64,000 nucleotides of DNA, taken from a virus. The translations under genes and the position numbers were made by a program. Position 1 is the stretch's first letter. The number at the start of each line of letters is the position of its first letter. The stretch spans positions 1 to 64,000 of the IMG/VR virus record IMGVR_UViG_3300042296_000700; one strand, written 5' to 3'. A model generated the notes under the pieces. That model ran no database searches, had not been told where the DNA came from, and saw nothing but the letters and a program-made list of their open reading frames with translations. Shown piece by piece: positions 7,749 through 15,438 of this stretch.

Positions 7749-8410
7749 GCTTTGTATGTCTCGGGCATAACTTCTTGAAACATTTTTTCTGCCGCGACTG
7801 CATATTCCCGAATTTCCTCTTGTGCTGTAGGGCTGGTTCGTAATTCAAGAAAGTTCATTAGTGAGCGAGCGTTTACAGTCCAGTAGAACTCGGTGTAGAT
7901 GTTAACTGGTAGGACAAGACGAGCCTGTTCTTTTGCAACACCCAACTGGATGAGATATAGATACGTGGAGTATGCGCGAGAGTTGGCTTCTGTGATTGCG
8001 AGTTGTGCTGCTTTGGCGTCTCTTTCGCGTGTTTCAAAGATTGGTGTGTATTCATAGTTCCCTTGTTTGCCAGTTTGCTGACGTATTGATTCCGCATTTG
8101 GCGTATAGAACGTGTTTGGCATTTCTGTGTATCTTGCCGAGAATTCGTTGAATGAGCCAATGCGGTGTCTAAACCATTCCCTTGCAACAAAGATTGGGCA
8201 TTTGACGTGGAAGCGAAATGAGTTGTGTTCAAACGGTGTCCCATGCTTGTAGCGCATCAGATAATTGATTAGCCCGATATCTTTATCGCGCATTTCTTGT
8301 GTGTCCTGTCCGAACGATACACGGGCGGAGTTGACAACGCTTAGGTCGTCTGCCATATATCCATCTAGGCGGATGAAACCACCATGAATATCAAAGTACT
8401 CATTCTGCAT
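7718..8410 (-). CDS. thyX: Flavin-dependent thymidylate synthase
   Basis: The diagnostic ThyX motif RHRxxSxNEFSxRY is complete at residues 81-94. The FEHNSFRFHVKCPIFVAREWFRHR region and the C-terminal RTSPTAQEEIREYA match the family. Length 230 is normal. The enzyme makes dTMP from dUMP using methylenetetrahydrofolate and FAD, supporting phage DNA synthesis together with the ribonucleotide reductase at 16635. The start overlaps the whiB-like gene's end by 11 bases. Confidence 0.96.
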   Translation of the reverse strand: MQNEYFDIHGGFIRLDGYMADDLSVVNSARVSFGQDTQEMRDKDIGLINYLMRYKHGTPFEHNSFRFHVKCPIFVAREWFRHRIGSFNEFSARYTEMPNTFYTPNAESIRQQTGKQGNYEYTPIFETRERDAKAAQLAITEANSRAYSTYLYLIQLGVAKEQARLVLPVNIYTEFYWTVNARSLMNFLELRTSPTAQEEIREYAVAAEKMFQEVMPETYKAWTVNGRICP

Positions 8411-8720
8411 TTGCTTCTTCTTTCTTCATTCGTCGGCGTATTCGTCGTGTTGAATTGCTTTGACTTGAGGTCGCTTCTGGGGTGAGCGTGATGCCACATT
8501 TGCGTCTATAAATTTCGCGCTCTACTTCTTTCATTCCGCCCCATACGCCGTGTGTTTCGTTTCGTAATGCGTAATCCAAACATTGTTTGACAAGTTGACA
8601 TGACTTACATATGTCTATTGCTTTTGAAACATTGACTTTGGTCTCTCTGTTGTTTATTTCAGGGAACCACCAATGTGTTGGGAAGCCTTTGCAGGCACCT
8701 TGCGGTGTTGTCGTTTCCAA
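8400..8720 (-). CDS. WhiB-family iron-sulfur transcription regulator
   Basis: The 106-residue protein has the four conserved cysteines of WhiB proteins (C10, C38, C41, C47; CKSC is the central pair), then the turn GVWGG at 58-62 and a basic tail (RRIRRRMKKE). WhiB-like proteins bind a 4Fe-4S cluster and usually act through the primary sigma factor. They are confined to actinobacteria and their phages, so this is the best host marker in the window. Start is TTG after GAGGGGG. Confidence 0.95.
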   Translation of the reverse strand: METTTPQGACKGFPTHWWFPEINNRETKVNVSKAIDICKSCQLVKQCLDYALRNETHGVWGGMKEVEREIYRRKCGITLTPEATSSQSNSTRRIRRRMKKEEANAE

Positions 8721-8787
8721 TTTGCCCCCTCGTCGTTTGTGTCTCGCACGATACTACCAACGAGGTGTGTCAATATTCAAATTGAAA

Positions 8788-9261
8788 TTATTTTTGTGCT
8801 TTTCTATCTGCTTGAGCATCACGTAGTTCGTACAGTCCTCGTTTGATTTTACGAAAAATGTCTGGGCGCGATTCAATAACTTTCAGTGCAGTAGAGTGCG
8901 ACACGCTTCCGATTTCTGCAATTTGCGCTGGCGTCACTTGCTCAAATATATGCTCATCAACATAGTTGAAAATCGCAGAGTATTTGTCGCTTCGTTTTTG
9001 TTTGCGCTCTGGTGCTGAGGTTGCTTTGTCCTCACCGATAAAGAGTGCTGCTACGCGCTTGTCAATTGAGTAGTGGCGAACCACTTCGGTCAGAGTCCAA
9101 GTGGATTGCGTATCCACACAGTAGTGGAATCTGGCTTCTTCGCTAACAAGGAAGGACAGTTCTTTCGGGATGTTAGATGCATTGCCGTATTCTTCAATGA
9201 GTGCTGTCATTGCCTCTTTGTATTGAATATTGGCTTCGGAGATGGGTAGCGGTGTTTTCAT
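8788..9261 (-). CDS. Putative winged-helix protein
   Basis: A 157-residue protein with an AGAAGGA site before the ATG. The C-terminal third (FEQVTPAQIAEIGSVSHSTA, then LKVIESRPDIFRKIKRGLYEL) reads as a winged helix with a final beta hairpin, so a transcription regulator or replication accessory protein is plausible. It has its own promoter at 9295-9323. Confidence 0.6.
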   Translation of the reverse strand: MKTPLPISEANIQYKEAMTALIEEYGNASNIPKELSFLVSEEARFHYCVDTQSTWTLTEVVRHYSIDKRVAALFIGEDKATSAPERKQKRSDKYSAIFNYVDEHIFEQVTPAQIAEIGSVSHSTALKVIESRPDIFRKIKRGLYELRDAQADRKAQK

Positions 9262-9294
9262 AAATCCTTCTAGGTTTAGTAATAGTCTGTTGAC

Positions 9295-9323
9295 AGCCTA
9301 TCATCCTTTTGTTCATATGTCAA
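9295..9323 (-). promoter_or_regulatory. Promoter for the winged-helix gene
   Basis: A perfect TTGACA (9318-9323), 17-base spacer and TAGGCT (9295-9300; TANNNT type) lie between the upstream stop and the start at 9261. The predicted transcript begins near 9288, giving a leader of about 27 bases that contains the ribosome binding site. Confidence 0.6.
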
Positions 9324-9756
9324 GTCGTGATATTTTCTTTGCTGTATGTAAATCAAGAAAAACTTGAACATACTGTATTGATACATCTCCGTTGTCATCA
9401 ACATACATCACAACATCAATCGCATCAGGAGGACACCCTAGTGCAGACGAAAGTGCACCTTGCAGTTTTTGAGCGTAAATCTCCGCCTCAATAGTTTCAT
9501 CCACGAAAATGTCGTGAACGTCAGGGAGCGGCACATACTCAGGGCGTTTGGTGTTTGAAAGTGCTTGAAGTTCAACGCCTTTTTCTTTTGCGATGACGCA
9601 TAGGGCACAAGCAATTTTGGGTGCTGAACTGGGTCGTTTGCGAACTTCCGTATGACCGCACACTAAACGGTGGCGGTATTCTACTTTGCCCCAAGAGCCC
9701 GTTCGCTCAATGGATAGAATCTCTTGTTGTGGTGCCTGTTTTTTATTGACTGCCAC
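9313..9756 (-). CDS. Hypothetical protein with zinc-ribbon-like cysteines
   Basis: The protein contains LVCGHTE followed by IACALCV, a C-x-H...C-x-x-C arrangement likely to hold zinc. The C-terminal half is acidic (DVHDIFVDETIEAE). A GTG at 9756 with GGGGAA just upstream avoids a 70-base overlap with the next gene; an ATG at 9852 is the alternative. Function unknown. Confidence 0.55.
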   Translation of the reverse strand: MAVNKKQAPQQEILSIERTGSWGKVEYRHRLVCGHTEVRKRPSSAPKIACALCVIAKEKGVELQALSNTKRPEYVPLPDVHDIFVDETIEAEIYAQKLQGALSSALGCPPDAIDVVMYVDDNGDVSIQYVQVFLDLHTAKKISRLDI

Positions 9757-9781
9757 ATTTTCCCCGATGCTTTTCGCAACA

Positions 9782-10138
9782 TTATACAGATGGAGGGAAA
9801 ACAACCTGTCTGATTTGACCAACAATCTGTTGCGCTTGTGAGCCTCGTCCAATCATGGTGACTGGCTCGTCAATGCCGAGTTCGTGGCGCACCCAATAAA
9901 GAAAATCAAGGTTGTAGACGCTGTCTTTAAGTTCTTCACGCACAATTCCGTCATTTCCGAAGATTGTTCCTTTGTGGTCGGAAAGGTCGGAGCGGAAGTT
10001 TTGAATTAGCCCTGCGTCACGAAGTTCTTCTTCGCTGAAGTGGGGTGCGTAGTATTGGGGCGAAAAAATTGTGTGCCCGTCACCTTCAATCATGCCGTCA
10101 TGCATGGCTTGAAGAACTCGTGTTTGAAATGAAGTCAT
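9782..10138 (-). CDS. Hypothetical protein
   Basis: 118 residues from MTSFQTRVLQAMHDGM; the ATG at 10138 is preferred over 10150 because GGGA precedes it. No recognisable domain. It is in a minus-strand run of small, tightly spaced genes of the type that often encode host takeover functions. Confidence 0.55.
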   Translation of the reverse strand: MTSFQTRVLQAMHDGMIEGDGHTIFSPQYYAPHFSEEELRDAGLIQNFRSDLSDHKGTIFGNDGIVREELKDSVYNLDFLYWVRHELGIDEPVTMIGRGSQAQQIVGQIRQVVFPPSV

Positions 10139-10162
10139 ATTTGTTCCCATCGTTTAGTTGTT

Positions 10163-10444
10163 TTAATAGTCTGCGCCCGAGTATTCGGGGTATTCAAGGT
10201 TAAAAAATTCTGGTTTTTGATGTTCGTCTGACAACCACCAGTCGTCGTGTGTTCGCGTACGTGCTGGGGTACGCAATTGTACGACATGGAAGTCTCCACG
10301 GAAACCGTCCAAGAACTGAGCGTCCATCCATGCAATGGCTTCTGCACCAGTCGTGAAAGGACCGTAGTTGTAGTCTTCCGTGTAAGTTGGCTTTGAGTGT
10401 GAGACCGCCACAAAACACGGTCCGAAATTTTTAATGTCTAACAT
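10163..10444 (-). CDS. Hypothetical protein
   Basis: A 93-residue aromatic-rich protein (MLDIKNFGPCFVAV, YTEDYNYGPFTTGAEAIAWM, HDDWWLSDEH). The pattern is that of a small alpha/beta domain with no motif I can assign. It lies in the same operon as its neighbours. Confidence 0.55.
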   Translation of the reverse strand: MLDIKNFGPCFVAVSHSKPTYTEDYNYGPFTTGAEAIAWMDAQFLDGFRGDFHVVQLRTPARTRTHDDWWLSDEHQKPEFFNLEYPEYSGADY

Positions 10445-10461
10445 TTATCCTCACTAATTGT

Positions 10462-10695
10462 TTAGTTCTTAGAGTCTAGCGCCTTTGTTGCGATTTTGCA
10501 AATTGTTGTTGCCACAACCATAACTAGTGCTGCACCGATGCAATTGATTAAATGCGCATCGTATGCTTTCATTTTTCCAGTAAATTCGTTTTCTGTGTAA
10601 AAAGAAGCAACGTCAATCGCTACCCAGAGTGCGGTACCGATAACTGTTGAAACAATGATGTTTGCTGCGACTGCCTTGATGAGTGTGTTTGTCAT
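10462..10695 (-). CDS. Small two-helix membrane protein
   Basis: From the start MTNTLIKAV the protein is 77 residues with two membrane segments (NIIVSTVIGTALWVAIDVA and LINCIGAALVMVVATTIC) joined by a polar loop. The longer start at 10734 would overlap the upstream gene further. Function unknown. Confidence 0.55.
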   Translation of the reverse strand: MTNTLIKAVAANIIVSTVIGTALWVAIDVASFYTENEFTGKMKAYDAHLINCIGAALVMVVATTICKIATKALDSKN

Positions 10696-10711
10696 AACTC
10701 TGAACGTAGCA

Positions 10712-10939
10712 TCATTTTTTCGGTTTAGCAACATCGTCCCTGCTAGTTGCCACTTTTTTCTGATTGAAGCGTTGACCTATGCTTCCGAATCTTGCTCCCA
10801 AACTCCCTGCTGGGAAGTCTGTGATGATGACTGTAGTTTCCGCAGTACGTCTTGCAAGTTCCGCACGGATTTGTTGTATCTGCGTTTTAAGAATCTCGGT
10901 TTCTTGTCTGTGAGCGAAATCAGTATCATCCATTTCCAT
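10712..10939 (-). CDS. Hypothetical small coiled-coil protein
   Basis: 75 residues; the N-terminal half (HRQETEILKTQIQQIRAELARR) is a likely coiled coil and the C-terminus is basic. A GGAG site precedes the ATG. Another frame starting at 11001 (MDTREIGVCYFLEEEE) reads through the same place, so the true coding arrangement here is not certain. Confidence 0.5.
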   Translation of the reverse strand: MEMDDTDFAHRQETEILKTQIQQIRAELARRTAETTVIITDFPAGSLGARFGSIGQRFNQKKVATSRDDVAKPKK

Positions 10940-11014
10940 ATTTTAACTCCGTATTCTTCCTCTTCAAGGAAATAGCAAACACCAATTTCTCGTGTGTCCA
11001 TAATGTTTATAGTA

Positions 11015-11395
11015 CTAATTCTCATTGTCTTTTAAATCATGCTCGTCGGGATACATTCGCCATTCTCGTGGAAAATACCTCGTAGGTATTTCACCGAGAA
11101 TAATAGCCATATCATGTACTAAAGGACATGATTTTGGAAGTACTCTATCAAGACTAATAAGCCAACCAGCACAATACAGTTCTTCCGACATCTGCGTCAT
11201 GATTTCTGGAAGCGCAGAACGCAGAAGTGATTTTTGCTGTACGTTTTCATTAACAACACGAGTAAACGATTCTTGTATCTCGCCAATAGAAAATTTGTGG
11301 GGGTATAGAGCCATAATTTGAACATCAAATGGCTGGTTTTCCGCCCTATGACGTATTGCTCGCTCCATCGCTCCACTCATTGCATCAAAATCCAT
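11015..11395 (-). CDS. Hypothetical protein
   Basis: About 126 residues from MDFDAMSGAMERAI, with GGTGA upstream; an ATG at 11407 is the alternative. The protein is mainly helical with no motif I recognise. It overlaps the preceding gene's stop. Confidence 0.55.
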   Translation of the reverse strand: MDFDAMSGAMERAIRHRAENQPFDVQIMALYPHKFSIGEIQESFTRVVNENVQQKSLLRSALPEIMTQMSEELYCAGWLISLDRVLPKSCPLVHDMAIILGEIPTRYFPREWRMYPDEHDLKDNEN

Positions 11396-11645
11396 CGCCG
11401 TCACCATACGTCAATTGCGATAACAATGCGTACAGTTCGGGATTCGTTTGTTCCAGTGCCGCGATTTCTTCTAGGTGCGTGCTCATGTAAGTTTGTAGAG
11501 CACAAAGTGGCAAAGTGTTGCTTGTTGGCGGATGACTGTATGTGACTTTGACGCCCGAGAATGACGAATCAACAATCACATCTCTCATGTATCCACTAGA
11601 TGATGTCTGTGTGTAGTCGCCGGGGCGGCGAAGAAATTCACACAT
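11385..11645 (-). CDS. Hypothetical protein
   Basis: 86 residues starting MCEFLRRPGDYTQT, coupled to the preceding gene by a TAATG overlap. The C-terminal half is helical (THLEEIAALEQTNPELYALL). No function can be assigned. Confidence 0.5.
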   Translation of the reverse strand: MCEFLRRPGDYTQTSSSGYMRDVIVDSSFSGVKVTYSHPPTSNTLPLCALQTYMSTHLEEIAALEQTNPELYALLSQLTYGDGDGF

Positions 11646-11896
11646 TATGCGTTCTTTTCACGAATTATTATTTCGTCACAAATTTCTTTCCACATTTCGG
11701 GATGAGTTTTGCGTACCCATGATGCTGCCGCATTGTTTCGTTTTGCTTGCAGGTGCGTGTAGCGACGCGTTTTTGAACGCCCGTTTTCCGTCTTGCGATA
11801 CTTCTGCATGTAACTGCGTGCTGCCTTGCGACATTCTTCGCACCTACATTTGCTGTTCGTGTAGCATGCGTATGTTCCGTGTTTAAGTTCTGACAT
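11645..11896 (-). CDS. Small Cys-rich actinophage protein
   Basis: The N-terminus HGTYACYTNSKCRCEECRKA is a short zinc-knuckle-like module common in small actinobacteriophage proteins and often found beside HNH-type domains. It is followed by a basic helix (ARSYMQKYRKT) and a C-terminal helix. It has a GGAGAAACTT site before the ATG. DNA or RNA binding is plausible. Confidence 0.6.
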   Translation of the reverse strand: MSELKHGTYACYTNSKCRCEECRKAARSYMQKYRKTENGRSKTRRYTHLQAKRNNAAASWVRKTHPEMWKEICDEIIIREKNA

Positions 11897-11919
11897 AAGT
11901 TTCTCCGTTGTTATTTCTA

Positions 11920-12114
11920 TTAGTATTGTGCTATTTGAGTGAGGCGTTGAACCTCTGATTGTAGTTCGCAGACTTGGACTTCGTAACTCTCTAGGGCGCT
12001 ATGTGCTTGCCCTAAAAGTTGCATGACCAAGACGTCGTTGTTGATTGAGTCATACTTAAACCAATACTCATATTGGCTCTTGATGTTACTCATTAACTCT
12101 TTGCTTGCTTTGGG
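11920..12114 (-). CDS. Hypothetical small coiled-coil protein
   Basis: 64 residues from MPKASKELMSNIKSQ, chosen because AAAGGG lies five bases before this ATG. A longer TTG start at 12162 has no ribosome binding site. The C-terminus (SYEVQVCELQSEVQRLTQIA) is a probable coiled coil. Confidence 0.5.
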   Translation of the reverse strand, partial: PKASKELMSNIKSQYEYWFKYDSINNDVLVMQLLGQAHSALESYEVQVCELQSEVQRLTQIAQY

Positions 12115-12329
12115 CATTACTACCCTTTCGTATCCTCGTATCAATTCCAGTTCCTTTGACAATTTAGTATGTTTTTACATTGCCACTTGTTGTGTGCAAG
12201 CAGATACCTGTAGACCGAGAGTCTAAGGCGACGCCGTTTGCAAAAATGGCAGCGAACAAATAGGTGATTCATTTGCGTCTCCAACCTGTGTAAATATTTA
12301 GTATAACAGGTATGTCGTATAACCGCAAC

Positions 12330-12521
12330 CTATGGAATAATTTTCTCCAAAGACTTCCAGTCGCTCTTTCCCGTCAGATACGCCCAAACGTATGGAAGGA
12401 AATCCTCCTCTGTCCGAGCCACCGATGCCGCGACCTTACAAATTCTCTCGTAGTCTGCACGCATTTGTGCGCTATCGGAGAGCATCTTTGCTATTTCTAG
12501 TGTGTAGTCCTGCATAGTCAT
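12330..12521 (-). CDS. Hypothetical small helical protein
   Basis: 63 residues from MTMQDYTLEIAKML, with AGGGTG seven bases upstream. It lies four bases after the stop of the GNAT-like gene. Longer in-frame starts would run antiparallel into that gene's 3' end and are unlikely. Function unknown. Confidence 0.5.
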   Translation of the reverse strand: MTMQDYTLEIAKMLSDSAQMRADYERICKVAASVARTEEDFLPYVWAYLTGKSDWKSLEKIIP

Positions 12522-12525
12522 AATG

Positions 12526-13641
12526 TTACACCCTACGAAATACCTTGTCAAGCCCTGTGATAGATATTGACTTGGATGCTTTCGGCATTGTTCTAATCTT
12601 TCGGAACATGTCCTTATTAAGACCGCGCAATATGAACTTGGAAGCGGGAAACATAGCAAAAGCGGACGGAGATATTGCCCCTTCTGACTCAATGGTCTGT
12701 TTCTTGGCGGCTCCCAGAAGTTTTAGAAAAGCGTCCAAATGCTCCACGTTCTCAAATAGTGGTGTTGGTGCGACGATGTCCCCTTTGTCTGTATATCTAC
12801 GCCCTACGGCGGTTTTGAAGCCCCCTGCGACCAGTTTGGACTTGTCGCCTCCTGCTTCCTTGAGGAGCATCTTGTAGCGGTCTTCAATGTCTGCCAGAAA
12901 GTTCTTTCTGCCTGAATCTGACTTGAAGTTGTAGCCCGCTCGTGACCATGTATAGATGCCATCATCCAGCCCAGCGTTCAGATGAATTGACTTCACGCCC
13001 AGAGCCTCATATTTTGATTCTGCTTTTATGCCAAAATCTGCGCCGATACCTTTTCCTTGGTGCTCTTTGTCAATGCGTAAAATCTCATGGTACGCATGTG
13101 GCTCAAAACGGTCATTTGACCCGTCAAGATAAATGTGGCGTTCAAAAATGCCAACTTTTTTACCGTCAGAGTCAACAATTTTGCCACCTATTTGAATATA
13201 GGGACTACTGCTGGATTCATCTGCGACACGCATGTTTCTTTGACCCCAAATTCTTACGCCCTCGTCATCTCCCCAGAGTTCTGCAGAGTAACTACCGTCG
13301 TCTCCGAGACCCTTCATTTCAAAGATGCTTTTAGCCCAATCGCGAGTAATTTTTTTGGCTGCGCGTGAGTCTCCTTTGTCTGCCCTGAGGAGTATCTCCA
13401 GCATTTTTTCGTTGGAATGCATTGGTGGTTTTGTTTCTTTTACGGCTTTGATTATCCGTTTTTCATCAGCATCTAGTTGCTTTTTTTTAACATCATTCCA
13501 AAGTTTTTTGATGTCATCTTTAGCGTTCGCTATAGGGGCGGGAACGTTGTCTTCTCCGCTCGGTCCAGTGACAAAACCGTCTCCGTCGCCGTCTTCTTCG
13601 CCTAAGGCACCGATAGGTTTCCCGAGTATTTTGATAGACAT
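12526..13641 (-). CDS. GNAT-like acetyltransferase-domain protein
   Basis: The protein (371 residues from MSIKILGKPIGAL) begins with an acidic EEDGDGDGFVTGPSGED segment that resembles an EF-hand-like loop. Its middle carries a GNAT core: HEILRIDKEHQGKGIGADFG, where QGKGIG matches the acetyl-CoA motif R/QxxGxG/A, then LGVKSIHLNAGLDDGIYTWSRAGYNF. The latter part is shared with the C-terminus of the giant protein at 23858. An acetyl-CoA-dependent transferase is likely; the target is unknown. The longer in-frame start at 13704 would translate through a terminator-like hairpin, so I chose 13641. Confidence 0.65.
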   Translation of the reverse strand: MSIKILGKPIGALGEEDGDGDGFVTGPSGEDNVPAPIANAKDDIKKLWNDVKKKQLDADEKRIIKAVKETKPPMHSNEKMLEILLRADKGDSRAAKKITRDWAKSIFEMKGLGDDGSYSAELWGDDEGVRIWGQRNMRVADESSSSPYIQIGGKIVDSDGKKVGIFERHIYLDGSNDRFEPHAYHEILRIDKEHQGKGIGADFGIKAESKYEALGVKSIHLNAGLDDGIYTWSRAGYNFKSDSGRKNFLADIEDRYKMLLKEAGGDKSKLVAGGFKTAVGRRYTDKGDIVAPTPLFENVEHLDAFLKLLGAAKKQTIESEGAISPSAFAMFPASKFILRGLNKDMFRKIRTMPKASKSISITGLDKVFRRV

Positions 13642-13677
13642 AAAGAAGCCCTCACCTGATTTGGCGAGGGCTTCTTT
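13642..13677 (-). terminator. Terminator-like hairpin at the start of the GNAT-like gene
   Basis: AAAGAAGCCCTC and GAGGGCTTCTTT form a 12-bp arm hairpin with a GC-rich core and a T-rich 3' side, 44 bases after the stop of the deacetylase-like gene. The GAGGG in its 3' arm is also the only Shine-Dalgarno for the start at 13641, so the hairpin could hide that site as well as end transcription. Confidence 0.6.
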
Positions 13678-13720
13678 TCCAGTCTTTTTGCGGAATGAAC
13701 CCATCCCTTTATTTTAGTGC

Positions 13721-14593
13721 TTAGATACCTGCGGATGTCCAAGTTTCAATAGTAATCCTGTGCCAGTCAACAACATCTTCCATTGTTTTCTTGCCCCATG
13801 TGTAGCCTCCTGCGAGGGCAAATACTGCTGGGGTGTCTGCAATGAAATCACTGACTGCTTTTTCGCGCCAAATAATGTCGCTTAGTGATACACCACTGTT
13901 GAGAGGGTCCATGCCTGCGTTGTAGATAATTAGGTCAAATGCGTCAAGTTCTCCTGCGTAATTTAACGCTTTGCCAATCTCTTGACGGTAATCCTGATGT
14001 CCTGCGTAAGTAATGCTACTTTCGCCTTCGGGTTCGTAGGTGTCAAATGCCGCGCAAGTTACGTCAACCTGTACAACCGACGGTAGGTGTGCGTTGATAA
14101 TGTCCCACGTTCCACCGCCTGCGTGTGCGTCAAAGTCAAGAATAAGAACGCGAGGTGCGTCCATTTCCACTGCTTGCCGTGCCGCGACTGCTAGACCGTT
14201 GATTGTGCAGAAACCCTTACCACTGTTCCTGTTGGCATGGTGGAGACCAGATGAGAGACTTCCTGCTCTGGTGTCTTCGCTGAGTGCTGCCGTAGTTGCT
14301 GCAACTAGACCAGTGCTATGGGCTAACGCCATAGTCCAAATTCCTTCATCCCAGTCAAATCCTTGAGATTCCGCCATGCTGAGTGGTGTCCCTGTCTGTA
14401 CTGCATTTACGTATTTTTTGTCGTGGACAGTGGGGAGTAGGTTGTAGGACTTTTCTGTAAACAGAATGGGGTCGTAGATGATTAAGTCGTCAATAGGGTT
14501 GGTTGCTAGTGATTCCCTGATGTGCTTGGATTTGCGAGTTGTGTCGTATGCGTATTTTGCCGCTACGTAATCGTCGTTGTAAAAAAGTTTCAT
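13721..14593 (-). CDS. Histone deacetylase/acetylpolyamine amidohydrolase superfamily enzyme
   Basis: From MKLFYNDDYV the protein has 290 residues and the family's key motifs in order: HDKKYVNAV, paired histidines 118-119 in SSGLHHANRN, GKGFCTINGLAVAA, and the zinc site ILDFDAHAGGGT (D153, D155, H157). NAGMDPLNSG corresponds to the second Asp region. Bacterial members deacetylate acetyl-lysine, polyamines or small metabolites. The substrate here is unknown. A start at 14644 is possible, but the AGAAAGAAC site favours 14593. It is followed by the hairpin at 13642-13677. Confidence 0.85.
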   Translation of the reverse strand: MKLFYNDDYVAAKYAYDTTRKSKHIRESLATNPIDDLIIYDPILFTEKSYNLLPTVHDKKYVNAVQTGTPLSMAESQGFDWDEGIWTMALAHSTGLVAATTAALSEDTRAGSLSSGLHHANRNSGKGFCTINGLAVAARQAVEMDAPRVLILDFDAHAGGGTWDIINAHLPSVVQVDVTCAAFDTYEPEGESSITYAGHQDYRQEIGKALNYAGELDAFDLIIYNAGMDPLNSGVSLSDIIWREKAVSDFIADTPAVFALAGGYTWGKKTMEDVVDWHRITIETWTSAGI

Positions 14594-14652
14594 GTTTGTT
14601 CTTTCTAGTAGTTGTTTGCTATATATTACACTAATTATTGACAAATGTCAAA

Positions 14653-15135
14653 TTAGAGGTTTTGGTGCCTATGTGCGTAAAGAATGGGTATTAGGTCTAA
14701 TTTGAAAATCTTTTCCAGATGCTTGACAATGAGACGGTTCGGGATGAAGTCTCGCTTGCTGTCACGTCCCCAGTGTTCTTCCACTGGCTGTTCGTCTCGT
14801 AGCGTTATGAACGCATCTTCGGGCTCTACGCCACGAGCGATTGCAATTCCCCATGCTGTAGAGGTTGACCGTGACATGCCTGCGTGGCAGTGGACTAGGA
14901 GGTCATCTTTGTCCATTCCCCAGTTAATCATCTGCTCAATCTGTTTTAAGGTTGGCGCACGGTTGCCTATTGTGGTGTCGCCAAATTCAACGACAAGGTG
15001 CTGTGGGTGGTTCCAGTTGACTTCTGACGCCAACGGTCCTGCTGTGATGATTGCTGAAAATTCGTTTTTCCATGCTTCTGCTTCTTTGATGTTGCCAATT
15101 ACTGGTAGTGTGACGTTTGTCATAAGTTCCTTCAT
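14653..15135 (-). CDS. Cys-based (tyrosine/dual-specificity-like) protein phosphatase
   Basis: A 160-residue protein with the phosphate-binding loop VHCHAGMSRST: His82, nucleophile Cys83, Arg89 and Ser90 fit HCx5R(S/T). VVEFGDTT upstream could supply the acidic side of the active site. Such enzymes remove phosphate from Tyr, Ser/Thr or small substrates. An AGGAGGCACA site gives a firm start. It is directly upstream of the deacetylase-like gene, so the two are likely cotranscribed. Confidence 0.85.
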   Translation of the reverse strand: MKELMTNVTLPVIGNIKEAEAWKNEFSAIITAGPLASEVNWNHPQHLVVEFGDTTIGNRAPTLKQIEQMINWGMDKDDLLVHCHAGMSRSTSTAWGIAIARGVEPEDAFITLRDEQPVEEHWGRDSKRDFIPNRLIVKHLEKIFKLDLIPILYAHRHQNL

Positions 15136-15200
15136 TGTGCCTCCTATGGCTAGTATTGTTATGGGAACACTTTACATTGTTTTGCAGGGGAATGCAACCC

Positions 15201-15266
15201 CTACCTATTGAGCCACAACATGAATAGGCAAAGCGCCACAAAAGCAACGACAACTATAAAGAACAT
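15201..15266 (-). CDS. 21-residue single-span membrane peptide
   Basis: The short frame MFFIVVVAFVALCLFMLWL (then NR, stop) is almost entirely a transmembrane helix. It is preceded by GAGGTGATTTT, a strong ribosome binding site at good spacing, and is the first frame of the minus operon. It resembles other tiny phage or bacterial membrane peptides. Function unknown; the evidence is the site plus the hydrophobicity. Confidence 0.55.
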   Translation of the reverse strand: MFFIVVVAFVALCLFMLWLNR

Positions 15267-15342
15267 AAAATCACCTCGCTAGGTTGTTATTGAATGGTAC
15301 TCCCATTATTCTTCTCCATGCCGTAAATAATCTTCACAAAGG

Positions 15343-15371
15343 TTGACAACATAGCAATCACCTGATAACCT
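15343..15371 (+). promoter_or_regulatory. Promoter for the rightward 15439-19621 cluster
   Basis: Perfect TTGACA (15343-15348), 17-base spacer and TAACCT (15366-15371; TANNNT type). Transcription would begin near 15378, about 60 bases before the first gene. The 172-bp gap 15267-15438 also must carry the promoter for the divergent minus-strand operon, which I could not place. Confidence 0.6.
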
Positions 15372-15438
15372 TCACGGTAAGCCAATCGGCTGATAACAAC
15401 TAAACACAAATAACCCCTAAACAGAAATAAGGACAAAC

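Noticed and set aside
10777-11025. 82-residue frame as a separate gene
   Set aside because: Its second half is basic and low in protein character and overlaps the better 10712-10939 frame; recorded only as an ambiguity.
12205-12290. A functional tRNA-Cys
   Set aside because: The anticodon loop has eight bases, the D stem does not pair and no T arm with TTC is present. Kept only as a remnant in findings.
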